A stretch of DNA of 64,000 nt, taken from NCBI GenBank assembly GCA_035578175.1, contig JAQMRL010000012.1, positions 24,171,460-24,235,459 on the forward strand. The letters are read 5' to 3'. The notes below the pieces were generated by a model. It made no database searches, was not told where the DNA came from, and was given only the letters and a program-made list of their open reading frames with translations. Every line of letters begins with the position of its first letter. Positions within the stretch are counted from its first letter, which is position 1. This DNA comes from Catonia carolina. Lineage: Eukaryota > Arthropoda > Insecta > Hemiptera > Achilidae. A program made the position numbers and the translations under genes. This document shows positions 32,158 through 44,160 of the stretch, piece by piece.

Positions 32158-32275
32158 ATGGGAGCAGCGCTAGCGATGATTAACAGTTGGGCCGTCAGTA
32201 GGGAATTAGTATTGATGCCAGTAGTGAGAAAAGCACAAATACTACCAGCAGAGCGAGCCACGTCTTCAAGTTTAT
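32158..32275 (+). repeat. unnamed repeat, partner at 37840-37955
   Basis: GGAGCAGCGCTAGCGATGAT and TTAACAGTTGG, ending in ...CCACG. The partner copy reads GGAGCAGCGTCTCCGATGAT, TTAACAGCTGG. About 115 bp, GC-richer than its surroundings, class unknown. Confidence 0.45.
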
Positions 32276-32477
32276 AAATTGTAAAATAGCCCTTTTTATC
32301 GGCCAGTTCTAGTTGAAACTCAGATTATGAATGAGTGAGTTTTGTTAGCCAGTTTATGCATCGTAACTAGTAGCCAACGGTGCGCTCTCCTTAGATAAGT
32401 AGATCTAAATATGTATAACTGGTTGAACAAAAGAGTCGAATATTAAGTGTAAATAACCATTTTCATTGTTAGTTCAG

Positions 32478-33160
32478 TTTTGACACAGAAGACAGGCTCC
32501 AATATGCCATTTATAAGTTGCACAATATTAGCGCAAAGTGTGGCATGACAATATCGGCGCAAAAATCAAAGATTATGGCATTCAAGGGAAGATGGCCGGT
32601 TCGCTCAAAAATTATGCTTGGCAACCAAACTATGGAACAAGTTCGAGATTTTAAATATTTAGGATGCAAGGTTTCCTATAACAAAGATGGTGACGTGAGT
32701 AAAAAACTGGAAAAATTCAGCGCTATTTGCGGTTCTATTCACAGGACAATAGGAAAGAAAACGAGAAAGGACACCCAAATGAACTTTTATGGAGCAATGG
32801 CTGTACTACTCATACTATATGGAATTGAAACATGGGTGTCACTACAGAGGAATGAATCTCGTATTCAGGCTGCTGAAATGAGATTTTTGCGGGGAGTCAA
32901 AGGTTGTACCCGGTTGGATAGAGTGCGTAACGAAGCTATCCGCGCCGAATGAAATGTTCAGTCACTGTTAGTAACGTTAAGAATATATAAGAAACTGGAC
33001 AAACCATTTAATTCGCATGCCAACTCACAGACTTCCTCTGTGAGCATGGAAATATAAACCTAGAGGGAAGCGAGACTTGGGAAGACCTAAAAAGAGATGG
33101 ATGCCGAAACAGGCCATTCAGCCTAATCCTTGAAAGATGATGATGATAATGAGTTAAGTT
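32478..33160 (+). pseudogene. RTE-like LINE 3' remnant
   Basis: Begins just after the FADD box. It shows E-D-R-L-Q-Y-A-I-Y-K-L, S-K-I-M-A-F-K-G, F-K-Y-L-G-C-K-V-S-Y, Y-G-I-E-T-W-V-S, A-A-E-M-R-F-L-R-G-V-K-G-C and R-L-D-R-V-R-N-E before a stop. It then continues in broken frames to G-R-P-K-K-R-W and a GAT-rich tail. Same protein family as 27276-28768 but a different subfamily and older. Confidence 0.75.
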
Positions 33161-34391
33161 TAGTTAAGGCTAATCTTTAAGCTTGTGAAAGAATTTTGAA
33201 ATTAATTTAGTTTAATTAAGTAATTTAATAGTAAAAATCCTTTTCATGTCACAACGCGTCTCATGGCTGGTGGCAATTATTAAAAAGACTTATATTTCAC
33301 TTATGCCAAAAACCATTTGTGATTTCTGTGTCTATTCTTTGAAGAGAAATCGAATTACACTATTTTTGTTTCCAAATTCCGACTTTGATTTCCGGTTATG
33401 AACCACTTTCCCGCCGAAACCGAAACATTAAACCCAATTCAGCCCAACTAACGTTTTGTGTATATTCTATTACGAATCCGAAAACCGTTTGTTGATATCT
33501 CTTGTAGCTTCTGATATCTGGGTGTGACGAACGGACAAAGGAAAATGATAAATTACGATTTTAAAAATTGCCACCAATTTGTTAGAAGTCCAAGTGTAAT
33601 AAGTTTTTTGAATTTATTAGTTTATTGATAAATAATTTTTAAAAGTTTAAAAGAAGTTTGTGTATAATTTGTTACATCCAGATCCTGAACGAACCTTGGA
33701 TTAAGTATTACAGTATTTTTTGAACATGGTTCTATACAATGTTAAAGATTACTAGACAAGAAGTTCTTCCAAAGCGGTTGAAAATAATGAGAAAAACAAG
33801 GTCGGGATCGTGACTCGTTCACCGGCGGTTCTCCGATGACCGGCGTGTGTAGTCATGTTTTAAACCGTTTTTTTAACAGGTGATAGTTTACATTTATTTC
33901 CATTATATAAATTTTGTACCCGAAATCAAAGTCAAACAATTTGGGTGGTAAACTCTTTTAAGCTGTGATTATTCTTATCTAACCTCCTTTATCAAATTAT
34001 ATTAAATTTTTTATGTTTATTGAATCCAATCAATTTAAAATAACATTATTCAGTTGGATTATTATTTTTTCTTGTTTTACGACCATTGACTATTAAGTTT
34101 AAAATTACAGGGGGTAATCAAGTTAACAATTTTTTACCGAATCCCAAGACTTAGAGTAATAGGGTATTATGAAGTCTACCATTTACTTTTCAGATATTTA
34201 AAATACATATTTTAAGTCCCAAAACGAGTTAATTAAGCAGTAGGCCTAATCCAAAAGTATTTATCAGATTTTTAGTGTAAGGAATAAATGTGTTTATTAA
34301 ATAAAATTAATATAGGATTAATTTTATGATAAATTAATTATTTTTACTTTCTTTTGTCCTATATATTTTTTCACGTGTAGAGACCACGTGA
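33161..34391. other. AT-rich intergenic with a weak inverted pair
   Basis: CCGACTTTGATTTCCGGTTA (~33380) and, inverted, CCCGAAATCAAAGTC (~33920) are ~530 bp apart and could be ends of an unnamed MITE. Nothing else is supported. Confidence 0.3.
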
Positions 34392-34468
34392 GGTGGATTG
34401 GCTTATAGCCATATTTGGGTAGGTAAATTTCCTCCATATGTGAATTAACAATTATTGTTAATTGTTTC
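34392..34468 (+). repeat. short unnamed repeat, partner at 20320-20402
   Basis: TGGCTTATAGCCATATTTGG, AATTTCCTCCATATGTGAAT. Not classified. Confidence 0.35.
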
Positions 34469-34670
34469 TCTTTCTAGAAAGGATGTATTTGTGTTGATAT
34501 TGTAAAAAAACGATAAAGTATTTATTTTTTAATACTGTCCACGCAACAGAAACGTAGAGGGGCATTGAAAGAAGACAGAGTTGAGTGCATACGGCAGAAA
34601 TTAAGTACAAGAGAAGTTTCCGCCAAATCTATTTCAACCACATCATTAATTTCATTCCGCAGCTAATATG

Positions 34671-35235
34671 TTTTTTTCTCGTATATGGCCAATTTTAGAC
34701 CACGTGAGGTGACGGTAGACGTTTCTGGAAGATCTACTTTCCGCCCACATTCTCAGCAATCGCTCACTGTAGGCTTTTCTTCTTTCTTCTGTCCACCCGG
34801 TGTTCTGTTTTTGCTCTTCGTGGAACCCATTAAAATCCATAGTTTGAATTTGGTTCGGTTCATTAAGTTGTCTCGGTTTATTCCGGTTTTCTCAATATTC
34901 TTTCTGACTTCTTTAAACCATACATCCGACACTTTATGTCTATTGTTTAGAGTCTTAAAAATTTATTTTGTCAATCGGTTGTCATCCATTCTAAAACGGT
35001 GTCCGTAAAATTTTAGCCTTCTTTTTCTAACGTTTCCATTAATCGTTTATTTTCTTGGTACAGTTCTTCTCAACCTCGTTACTTATACCTAGTGTCCATC
35101 TACGTCTTCTTATCCATTATCTAGCGGAGGATCTTCCTCTCAAATTTCTCTGCTTTTCTTAAAACAGCCTTTCTTGTCATTCTAAGGGACTCACTCGCGT
35201 ACAGACACACAGGTATAACTAACACTCTATTGCCA
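34671..35235 (-). pseudogene. 5'-truncated non-LTR retrotransposon, C-terminal remnant
   Basis: Minus-strand pieces: V-C-L-Y-A-S-E-S-L-R-M-T, A-E-K-F-E-R-K-I-L-R, and C-terminal E-R-R-K-A-Y-S-E-R-L-L-R-M-W with R-H-L-T-W-S-K. It ends in GAGAAAAAAACATATT. Close relative of 9206-9945, inserted beside a Helentron-like end. Confidence 0.65.
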
Positions 35236-35485
35236 TGTATGAATATATACCGAAGAAAAGTGTTGTTTTCATATCGATTATTGAAATATAAGTTTTCAGG
35301 CCGCATGAACCCTAACATTTTTTTACTGATTTGTCTGAGTACGTGTCGATGTGAATAAAATATCTCAAGAACGGAATAGCGTAGGCTAAAGAGTCAAAAC
35401 TTGGAACTTAAGTTAGGTACTACTAAAAATCCCGACACGAAAACTTTCATCAAAATCGGTCAATTGGAAGTTATAAGTTATAAGT
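35236..35485 (+). repeat. Helentron-like (HINE) fragment
   Basis: TGTATGAATATATACCGAAG, TTTTCATATCGATTATTG, ATATCTCAAGAACGGAATAG and CATCAAAATCGGTCAATTGG match the family's subterminal side in reverse orientation. Confidence 0.6.
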
Positions 35486-37659
35486 TTAAAGTAAATTTGT
35501 ATAGTATCTACTATCTGTTATCTACTGAACCGTCTTAACTCATTTTGATTTTTTTGCGAAATCTTCAGAAAGTTTTGTCCGAAGAAGATATATATAATAA
35601 TTGCTTAGTATGCGTTACTCCACTCTGTACTCAGCTATGGGGTCACACAGTGGCACAACTCAACCGAATATCTTAAGACTTTTCGCGTACAAAAATACGC
35701 AATTAGAATTAGGCATCAATTCTTGCAAAAGATTATTTGTTATAAAAACATAATTATAAAAATCGCCACAACGATTACTACAGAATTGAAAAATATAGCA
35801 CTTCAAAGTTCTCAAAAGGAATTCACTACAATTCCGTACGGTTTTTCAACAAATTATCATCTACAATAAGACTCCATAATTTAAAAACTTTTGTTCGGGA
35901 AGTAAATTGTTTTTTAACAAAGCATGCATTTTATTCTGATCAGGAGTTCTTAAATTATCTTAGGTAGAATTGAAGAAATGAGTGGATGAAAGGCTATGTG
36001 ACATTTTTTTGAAAGGTAGTTTTTATGATTGATGAGTACATGAACATTTAGTTACATAAGCGGCACAAAATGCTCTATTTCAACAGTTCAAGGTAATACT
36101 CGAGGATCAAGAGAGCATGTACCATATAATTTTGTGTTTTGTATTGGATAAAGGGGTACAGATCACCTTGTTCCTCTAGAATAGAAGATATTATCATTTT
36201 AGAGTACCAGTTAACTCTAGTAATAAACATTAAACGTTATTACTAAAAGCTGAAATACAATTTCTTTAAAAAATACTCTAATGAAACATTTTGTCTTGTA
36301 TTATTGAAATAGCCTACAGTTCATTCAAAGGAAATACAGTTCATTCTATTTCTCAAAGGAAATAGAATTTTTGTGGATGAAGGAGTTTTCACGCAGAGAA
36401 AAGTTTAAGAAAACTGATGTAGAAGAATAATGTTAAAAAGTAAAATGTTAAGAATTTTTAAATTCATATACAATTTTTCGTGAAGGGACATTAAGTAGGT
36501 ACCAAAATAAAATCAATCAACAAACTCACAAAATTTGGGTGCCTTCGATTTTTGATCCATTTTCCTCAAAACTATAATTTTGTAACATAACATCTTCATT
36601 CGCTGAGGTCTTCATTTGTAATCTCTTCAAATGTAATCTGTGTAGAATTTAGACTTAACATTGTGTAGTGTAAATGACAAACCTAAAATTCCAATGTACA
36701 ACTTTAGTAAAAATTAAGCACTAGTAATTAAATGTACAAGTTATTTGTAGCGGATACTACATTAGACTAAAAACAAAAATAAAATTGTATAAATCATTTG
36801 TTAAAATAGATTTTGGTGTATATTTGGCCATGTCTATTCCTTTTTTTGGTCGCTGACAAAGATTTATTTTTTAATATTTCATACACTGATCTCGAACGGA
36901 CCTAGGCTAGGTTTTACCATATGTTAAAAAAGACTTTTAATTAGTTTCTTAAAATTAGTGCAGACACAAAGAATCGTCAATGTTATTAACGAACGGTACA
37001 AATAGAAGTTAGCGTCATGTATCAACGTAAATCCCAAATAATTAAAGAATCCTAAAAAATCTTAAGAAAACTTTCATCCTAGTCTGATTTGCCAGTAATT
37101 TATCGTTGAATGCATTAAATCAAGAATCGTTTACATTTTGTTCTTAAATTTCTAACCAATTTAAGAAAATTAAATATACAGAATTTAAAATTTAAAAAGA
37201 AACAGAAAATAAAAGACAAGGCATAAAATATGGGCAACCGCGTTTGGATCAAGATAAAAATCTTGCAGTTTTCTTACTTTGTAAACCAGTTTGCATTGTC
37301 CCGAACCACAAGTTGTCAAGCCACAAGTTCGTGGTTATATTTGTTGCTAAACTTTTTAAAGACAAAGAATGAGTTAAAAAGAAATGTGAATATTGTCAAT
37401 GTTACAAAAGACAGAATGTGTTCGGTCATGCACACATGAGATGAGCGGTACGTTAAAAAGGTAACGACGACAAAAGCACAACGGTCTGCAATTAACACTG
37501 GACCATGTGTCTAGATTCCATACTAAACTAAAAACCAATCAACCAGACATAACTAACAGAGATTTTTAAAAGGCTAAAAACACACGAGCAGAAATTTTAA
37601 TTTTATATGATAGGCCTAAGCAAATGAAAAACTAAAAAAATATTTTATGGGTGAAAAAA
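35486..37659. other. AT-rich intergenic, nothing recognised
   Basis: Long element-poor stretch. A short direct duplication (GGAAATACAGTTCATTC / GGAAATAGAATTTTTG) lies near 36320-36370. No frame with family motifs. Confidence 0.3.
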
Positions 37660-38460
37660 ACCCTGGCGTAAAGCACCGACAAAATAATTTATATTCCTAA
37701 TATAAATAATGAAAAATTTAACCTTTTAATCATGAGTGAATGACGCTAAAACAGAACAACATAATAAAAAATTCGTATGCGCATGCGCCAACTAAAGACT
37801 GGGGTAGAGTTTCTCCTCTAACTGCCTGTTTACGTTAGCTGGAGCAGCGTCTCCGATGATTAACAGCTGGATCAACAGGAGAGGAACAGTAGTCTATTGG
37901 TTCACAAGAGTGAAAGAGGCGAAATTATTACAAGCAGAAACCTTACAAACCACGTTTTTTTTTAAAAAAAAGTAAAATAATTAATGAAAACCAACCTCTG
38001 TTCGACTTAAAAATACGGAAAATCATCAGTTGACGCAAAACTAAGCGCTGCAGAAACAAAATACTTAAAAAATATAATTAAAAAAAAATTTCTATAACTT
38101 AGATCATAACACTCTTGCCCTAAAATGCATATTAAGGCTACCTTGAGGAAAACCTGAAATGAGAGCATATTCCCCACGGATTTAGCAAACAAATCCCTTA
38201 CGCTATCTTGTAGAGCACAAAAATGTAGTGATTGTGACAATATAAAAGAAAAATGTACGAGCTGTTTTTGAGAAAATTGCAAAAAGTGAAAACTTTTAGG
38301 CCTACATACAACCTACTAGGCCTACTTCCGGTTGACCGATTTTGATGAACATTTTTGTTTGAATTAGCTTACGACCAAAGTCAAAAAGTAAAAGCAAGTC
38401 AAAAAGTAGCTTAAGTTCAAAGTGAATGATAATCCGTACTTGATACATTTTGTTTACACA
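37660..38460 (-). repeat. Helentron-like (HINE) copy split by an unnamed repeat
   Basis: A hairpin-side remnant (TCCTAATATAAATAATG, ATCATGAGTGAATGACGC) to ~37755, then resumption at AACCAACCTCTGTTCGACTT (37986) through CGGTTGACCGATTTTGATGA to the CACACACGG tract. Confidence 0.6.
37760..37985 (+). repeat. unnamed repeat inserted in a Helentron-like copy
   Basis: Contains the 115-bp segment shared with 32158-32275, preceded by CGTATGCGCATGCGCCAAC. It ends in a T/A-rich run (TTTTTTTTTAAAAAAAAG). Confidence 0.45.
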
Positions 38461-38487
38461 CACGGATCATGGGAAGACCGGTAAGAA

Positions 38488-38768
38488 ATCTGGTGTGAAA
38501 TACTCACACGACTTATTCTTGCCAATTTAAACAATGAAAAATGTAACCTATGTTTAATAATGAATGAACAATGCAAAAAAGAAATTATAACCTAATTTTA
38601 ATCACGAGTGAATGATGTTAAATGAAAATCTACCTCTGTTTGACTTACGGAAAATCACTAATGTACGAAAATGTGAATTTTGTAGAGGTCGCCTCCGCAG
38701 CGTAGTGATCCCAGGTGAAAAAATATTTTCCTTCCCTATATGTTCATGTGAGTTTAGAGAAAGTGAAT
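38488..38768 (-). repeat. Helentron-like (HINE) deletion derivative (~280 bp)
   Basis: Keeps the hairpin end TCTGGTGTGAAATACTCACA and the opposite end TTCCTTCCCTATATGTTCAT, with almost all internal sequence missing. Confidence 0.6.
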
Positions 38769-39316
38769 GGATTAAGAAAACGGACGACATTTACTACTTG
38801 CTAGTTTGTACCTATCCATAACAAAATTAAATTTTTCCCAGTCAATTCGGTTTACATTCCAGATGTGATATCACCTCAGTGTTCCATTTTTCAACATGTT
38901 ATTTTTTAACAATGCAGTGTTGTTTTTTTAATTCATTTCAGTTGTAATTTAGGATCATAGTGACTGTTAGCGTACATTTAACATTTAAAGAAAACTGTAA
39001 AAAAAATCTGTCAACTGTACACGGAGTTAAAATTTATTACACAAAATTTTGATTTATTAATTTTTATAACTAAGGGTCAATTTAATTGTCTTTATTTTAT
39101 TTTTATGGTTCAAACGATAGTATGACCAGGTCTATAAACCAATTACGTACTAGCAATTACGCCGGTGGTACGCACGGGTTATTGTACGTTGGAGGGGTTG
39201 GAATAAATTTTGGGTTGAATAAGTTTACGGTTAAAAATTACACATGGTTGATTATACAATTGTTGTTGACAATTTTTTGAATATTCCATATCAGAACGGC
39301 TAATCCACATAAAAAT
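38769..39316. other. AT-rich intergenic, nothing recognised
   Basis: No gene or element boundary supported. Confidence 0.25.
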
Positions 39317-40110
39317 AAATCTGAAGTGAAACACTAATAGAACTTTCTCGTGCCAATGTAAATAATGAAAAAAGTAACCTATGAACACTCATGAATGAAT
39401 GACATTAAATAAAAATCAACCTCTGTAGAACTTAAAAGTAAGGAAAACCATTAATTAACGCTAAACTAGGCTCTGTAGAAAAAATGCTCGAATTAAAAGT
39501 TGTAAACTTTTTAATTAACGGTAACTTAAATTTTATAGGCTACGTTTTGTCATAAAATGCATACTGCTAAAGTCTCAATCTTAAAAAATCTTATATTTTA
39601 CCGATTTTGATGGGCAAAATACAGAAAATTTCTAATTAACACTGGCTTAACAACATTGTAGGAATAAAATGTCAACAAATAAGATTTATGCGTTGTTAAA
39701 TTTCCTGCAACTTTAATTATATACACTTTTACTGTAAAATTCATATTTAAGATAGCAATCTTTAAAAAAAAATTTTTACGACGAGAGCAGAGCCCCTCAA
39801 GAATTACAGCAGATATGGCGCTTGCCCTATATTGTAGAGCATAAAACGTGTAGTAAATGAAGCGATTTTAAAGAAAATCGTAGCAACAGTTTTTGAAACA
39901 AATCGCACGACTAAACTACTACTTCCAATTAACCGATTTTGATAAAAATTTCAGGTTGCATCACTTGGTGGTACCTTATTTTTAAGTTTCAGTTTCGTAT
40001 AATATTTTGTTCCTAAGATATTTTATTCACACCCAGATACACAGACCAATCGGTAAATTTTTTTCGGTTAGGGAGGCCTGAAAACTTGTGATTATGATAA
40101 AAACTTGACA
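39317..40110 (-). repeat. Helentron-like (HINE) element
   Basis: TCTGAAGTGAAACACTAATA with TTCTCGTGCCAATGTAAAT at the left. Two internal units, GAGCAGAGCCCCTCAAGAAT and the ACACCCAGATACACAGACC tract follow. The far end fades into a GC-rich segment. Confidence 0.65.
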
Positions 40111-40124
40111 CTTGGTGAAAACAT

Positions 40125-40330
40125 TAGGTACAGTAAATTCCCTCTGGTTCGGATCCGTTTGGTTTTGACGGCGTTTGGTTTTGGAGTCGTTCGCTCGCTC
40201 ACACGCGCCACGTTGCCCGCGCCAGCGATAACGAGCGACAACTCACATCCTGTTTCAGCTCTGTAAATACGTAGTAAAAGCCATTTAACAATAGAGTAAA
40301 CATTAACAATAGAGATTTCCCTCATTGGCT
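40125..40330 (-). other. GC-rich island, possible pogo-like fragment
   Basis: A 77-codon minus-strand frame (77 aa, 40325-40092) overlaps it. The left edge ACAGTAAATTCCCTCTGGTT CGGATCCG recalls pogo-group ends. The centre (CACACGCGCCACGTTGCCCG) is unusually GC-rich for the window. No protein family was recognised. Confidence 0.3.
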
Positions 40331-41685
40331 AGAACTCAACCCAGATTGCTTAGCGCGACCCATACTAAATGTACCAATCACTATTTTTTAACATTTTTCT
40401 GAAAACATAAGAACTCACTACGTAGGCCTATTTTTAATTTAACTTTAAATAATATGAACTACACACTCCATTTTAATTATAAATTACATAATATAAAATA
40501 TTAAGTTATTTTAAAATTTAACTGATTAGACCAAAATTTAACCTTTTAACACCACTTTTTATTCCGGTTTCATTACCTATGTCGTTTATAATCACGTTTA
40601 GATTTTCATTCTTTAACGATACAAAAATATTTTCTTATTACCTTTTTTCACCACTTTTCAGAGGTTTTCCTTTTATGTGTTTCACTACAGATTCTGGCGT
40701 ATCATGTAAAAATATTTAATACCTTAAATTACCTAAATTTAACTTTTGACAGCAAAAAACCACTAGAGACCACAAAATCCACGTTATAATTTAATTCATT
40801 TCAAGTTTCATTCCCAATAAAACACAAAATTCTTCGTATGTTTAAAAAGTAGCCTCCTATTACGCACGTTGCAGAGAATGAGTAGTAGTATATGAATGTG
40901 ATGATAGCAAAAACCACAGAAGTAACATTTTTGGAATTTTCGTTAAACATTAAAAAAGTATTTCAAGTATTTTCGTGCAGTTTGAGTACCTATATAGTTT
41001 TGCTTTACTGATTAGAACTACAAGAATGGGTTTGAAAATATAACAACCTTATTTATTTAAAAAAATTGTGTATAATTTATTATAAGCTAAAATATGTGCC
41101 TGTTCTTGTGTTGTTTTCACAATCAACTTGGAACAGAAAACACCAATGTAAATGAAAAACTAACGATTTTATTATCAGAAATATTTTAGTAGCTTATTAC
41201 AAGTATCCAAAAATTGTACTACACAAATTATGATCAGAGATGCGTTTTTAAAAAAAAGTCTGTTTATTAACAATCATCAATGTGTTGTTTTCAGACTCAA
41301 AATATTTCTTCAATGTCTTCAAGAACGCCATACGTAACGTGACTTGTAATATCATGTCATATCTTTGCCAAAAGAAATGATATATGTGTTGTTCTTACAT
41401 GCAGTGCGTGCGTCTTCTTCTTATTATATAGAATTCAAAATCCCGGAAAAGTGGATTTTCGAAAAAATGTCACTCGTGCTGTTTTTACAATCATTAATTC
41501 ATATAGTATAAATTCAAAAACCAAACTGATCTCTAAAAACTGCGTTGTATGCGTAATGGGTGAGTAGGCCTAACAATATTTATGGAATCAAACCAATAGA
41601 AATGATGTCGACTGGATGATCACGTAGGCTGGTCTGAATCATACCACCGTCAGTCCGTCCTGTTAGTTTCAATAAACACTATACT
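40331..41685. other. AT-rich intergenic, nothing recognised
   Basis: No gene or element boundary supported. Confidence 0.25.
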
Positions 41686-41886
41686 TGTATACCCAACGAA
41701 CTAAAGACTGCAGATGAGATCTAGCCAATAACAGCCAAGGTCGGGTGTGAGGTTTCCCCGTCGCTAAGTCACACTTTGTTTCACCAAACTCCAGCTGACA
41801 TTTCGTTAAGCTGTTATCCAAAGGGATCACAACGTGACAACGGAGAATACGATTAACGAAAGCCAATTGGCTCTGTGCCGTGACTA

Positions 41887-42727
41887 AAGTAGGTTTTTTC
41901 TTAGTTGAGTCCTAGCGTAAACAGCCACCGGGCGAGTGGAACGAACAGAACAGAACAGAACAGAACAGTTTTGTTGATATCAAATTTGTCTAAAGCAGCC
42001 GTTTTACGTTTTCTTTTTTTAACTGAGGTTTTTAAAACATCACTCTGTTTAAATTCTTTTCGTACTCTGTGAACACTTGAACAAGATACACCGGTAAATT
42101 CAGCAGAAAGTGATTATATCTCTTTAATTTCTAGGTTAGGATATTTATTAGCAAACTTATTGAAAATATTAATTGCAATTTGTCTTTTCTCCGCTTCGTA
42201 ATGGTGCTCCATTTTTATGTTTAATATTACTTCCGGAAGAAGAAGGTTCGTCCACCATCGTCAATACATGTGTTGTCGGACTATCACTTACACAGCCACG
42301 CACTAACACCCAAAAATTACGAAAAAATACAAAAAAATTGATGCGAATAAATAGAATTTTACATCAAATCGCACAATAAATCATGAAGACATCACACCAC
42401 GTATTCCAAAATGTGACTGCCTCATTACTACAAGATTTATTTTGTTATTACATTAAACCAATCTATAAATAACTGATAATGTCATGTGAAATTAAAATAG
42501 TTTGTGTATAAAAATGACAAAACCATAATAATTTTATTATTAGGCCTATTACATTATACCACTGACGATTGAATTGACAAAATGTAATGTGTGGGTGTTT
42601 TTTTTAGATCGCCGGTTAGCTTGCAGAGAGTTCACCCAAAGCCACGCGTGTTTGTGTGTTGTATGTTTACATGGATTAACATATACGCAGTTTGTTCACA
42701 ACAGGACTCAACTGACAAAAAACGGAC
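41887..42727 (-). mobile_element. IS630/Tc1-like transposon, internally deleted, inside MITE M1
   Basis: Inverted ends GTAGGTTTTTTCTTAGTTG / GTCCGTTTTTTGTCAGTTG, both followed by AGTCCT. It is flanked by TA within a larger repeated GACTA (41882-41886 and 42725-42729). An N-terminal transposase fragment reads from the minus strand. A (GAACA)5 tract lies at the deletion junction (~41943-41969). Confidence 0.65.
41970..42212 (-). pseudogene. IS630/Tc1-like transposase N-terminus (HTH)
   Basis: ATG at 42212-42210. M-E-H-H-Y-E-A-E-K-R-Q-I-A-I opens the frame. One in-frame stop is followed by the helix-turn-helix A-E-F-T-G-V-S-C-S-S-V-H-R-V-R-K-E and a basic linker K-K-R-K-R-K-T-A-A-L-D-K-F-D, after which the frame is lost in the GAACA tract. 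In intact relatives this segment binds the inverted repeats. It complements the C-terminal fragments at 16245-16615 and 30000-30352. Confidence 0.65.
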
Positions 42728-42904
42728 TATAGGTCACTACGCTCCGCTTTCATCTGCAGTCTCTAGTTCGTTAAGCTATGAATGGATTTTACTTAATAAC
42801 GTTGCTTAACAGCCTTTTTGCTCATTTTTACAAACAGCCTTCCATTTAAACTATAGTATTACACATAACCGGTCTTTTTGCAATGATTTCTGTTCATTTG
42901 AAAC

Positions 42905-42957
42905 CTTTTTAGTTCGGACAGGATTCCGGTCCCGAGTGTCCGAACTAGAGTTAGTTT
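42905..42957. mobile_element. pogo-like terminal hairpin remnant
   Basis: TTAGTTCGGACAGGATTCCG and GTGTCCGAACTAGAG form an inverted pair resembling the double TTCGGA/TCCGAA ends of pogo-type elements. Confidence 0.35.
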
Positions 42958-43650
42958 CCTCCATAATTTTCTAAAATCCCGTACGTTATTGATGTCGTGA
43001 AACTATTATACAAGACGATGCATGAGAAATTTGAATTACATGATAACCCTCTCATACGAAATATGTACACTAGGGCGATACCGGGTACTCAGCACTGACG
43101 TTTAAAACGCCTCTGGTCAAGGGATCTTCTTGGCCAAATGTAGGACTGTGGGGATGACTGCAAGATCCGGCAAGTAAATCAATTTTTAGAACATTAGCTT
43201 CATTTTTGTAGAAATTGTCGTATTATAATAACAGATACTAAATTTCAATTAAAAGTGTCAAAAAACAATTCTTTCCGTATACAATATTTGTAGCTATAGC
43301 AAGAGAAATTCAATTTTTTTTTAAATATTCGTTTAGAGTAAATTATTATTATTATTAATGAAGCAAAATGAACGGACGAGAAAGGAGACAGACGAAATAA
43401 ATTTACAGCAACAATTGACCCTGCTATACACTGATAACGTTATCATACCAGTTACCAGACAAAGCAAAATGATCAATCATCAAAAATTCCCGCCATCAGT
43501 CTAAGGTTATCACTTACGTCTTTGTAACTGTACTGTAATTGCTTTATTTTTAATCTTTTTAATAATAATGCCTAATTAATTTTTAGCCGGTTTACATGTA
43601 ATTGGTCACGTTTCCGGTTTGAGCTAAAAATTTCAGCATGATAAATACTT
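42958..43650. other. intergenic, nothing recognised
   Basis: Contains the perfect palindrome GATAACGTTATC (~43431). No gene supported. Confidence 0.25.
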
Positions 43651-44160
43651 TTTATTTTCTCTTGCCCGATATGAATATGTAGGGCATGACAAAGAATATT
43701 ATTTTCATGTCGAATTTCCGAAATCAAGTTTTTACCGGATTTACAGTTTTCAGGCTCCTTAAACCCAAAAAAAAATAATTTTCAGATTAATCCTAAAGTG
43801 TGAACAAAATATCTCAAGAACGGAATAGCGTAAAAAGTTGAAACTCAAAACTTAAATTAGGCATCACTAGTGGATCTGACACGAATATTTTTATTAAAAT
43901 CGGTCAGCTGGAAGTAGTAGTTTGTTCGTTTGATTTTTCAATTTTTGCGATTTTCTTAAAAATTTAAAAAAATCGCTTCATAATCGCTTTCGTATTTAAA
44001 AATTGTTTGTTGTTTTAAGATTGCAAACTTGGTACACGTTTTAGGGCAAAAGTGTATAGTATAATATTAAAGTTGTAAAAAATTAAAAAACCTATGATGT
44101 TTACTTCAAGAAGTTTTTTCTTCAGCGCTTAGTTTAGCGTCATTAGGTTTAATTTATATT
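43651..44160 (+). repeat. Helentron-like (HINE) fragment
   Basis: Begins with the subterminal arm TTTTCTCTTGCCCGATATGA, then GAACAAAATATCTCAAGAAC and AAAATCGGTCAGCTGGAAG, into an internal unit (TTAGTTTAGCGTCATTAGG). It meets the next copy in opposite orientation. Confidence 0.68.

Larger units (their letters stand above)
41689..42778. mobile_element. TIR element (MITE family M1) carrying a nested transposon
   Basis: Left end ATACCCAACGAACTAAAGAC TGCAGATG; right end is the inverse of ATAGCTTAACGAACTAGAGAC TGCAGATG. The ~200 bp after the left end and ~50 bp before the right end match the complete 251-bp MITE at 48754-49004. The middle is a separate transposon with its own inverted ends. Confidence 0.65.

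Noticed and set aside
33366..33950. Possible MITE from the inverted words around GACTTTGATTTC
   Set aside because: The arms are short and mismatched with no target duplication or second copy; only mentioned in the region note.
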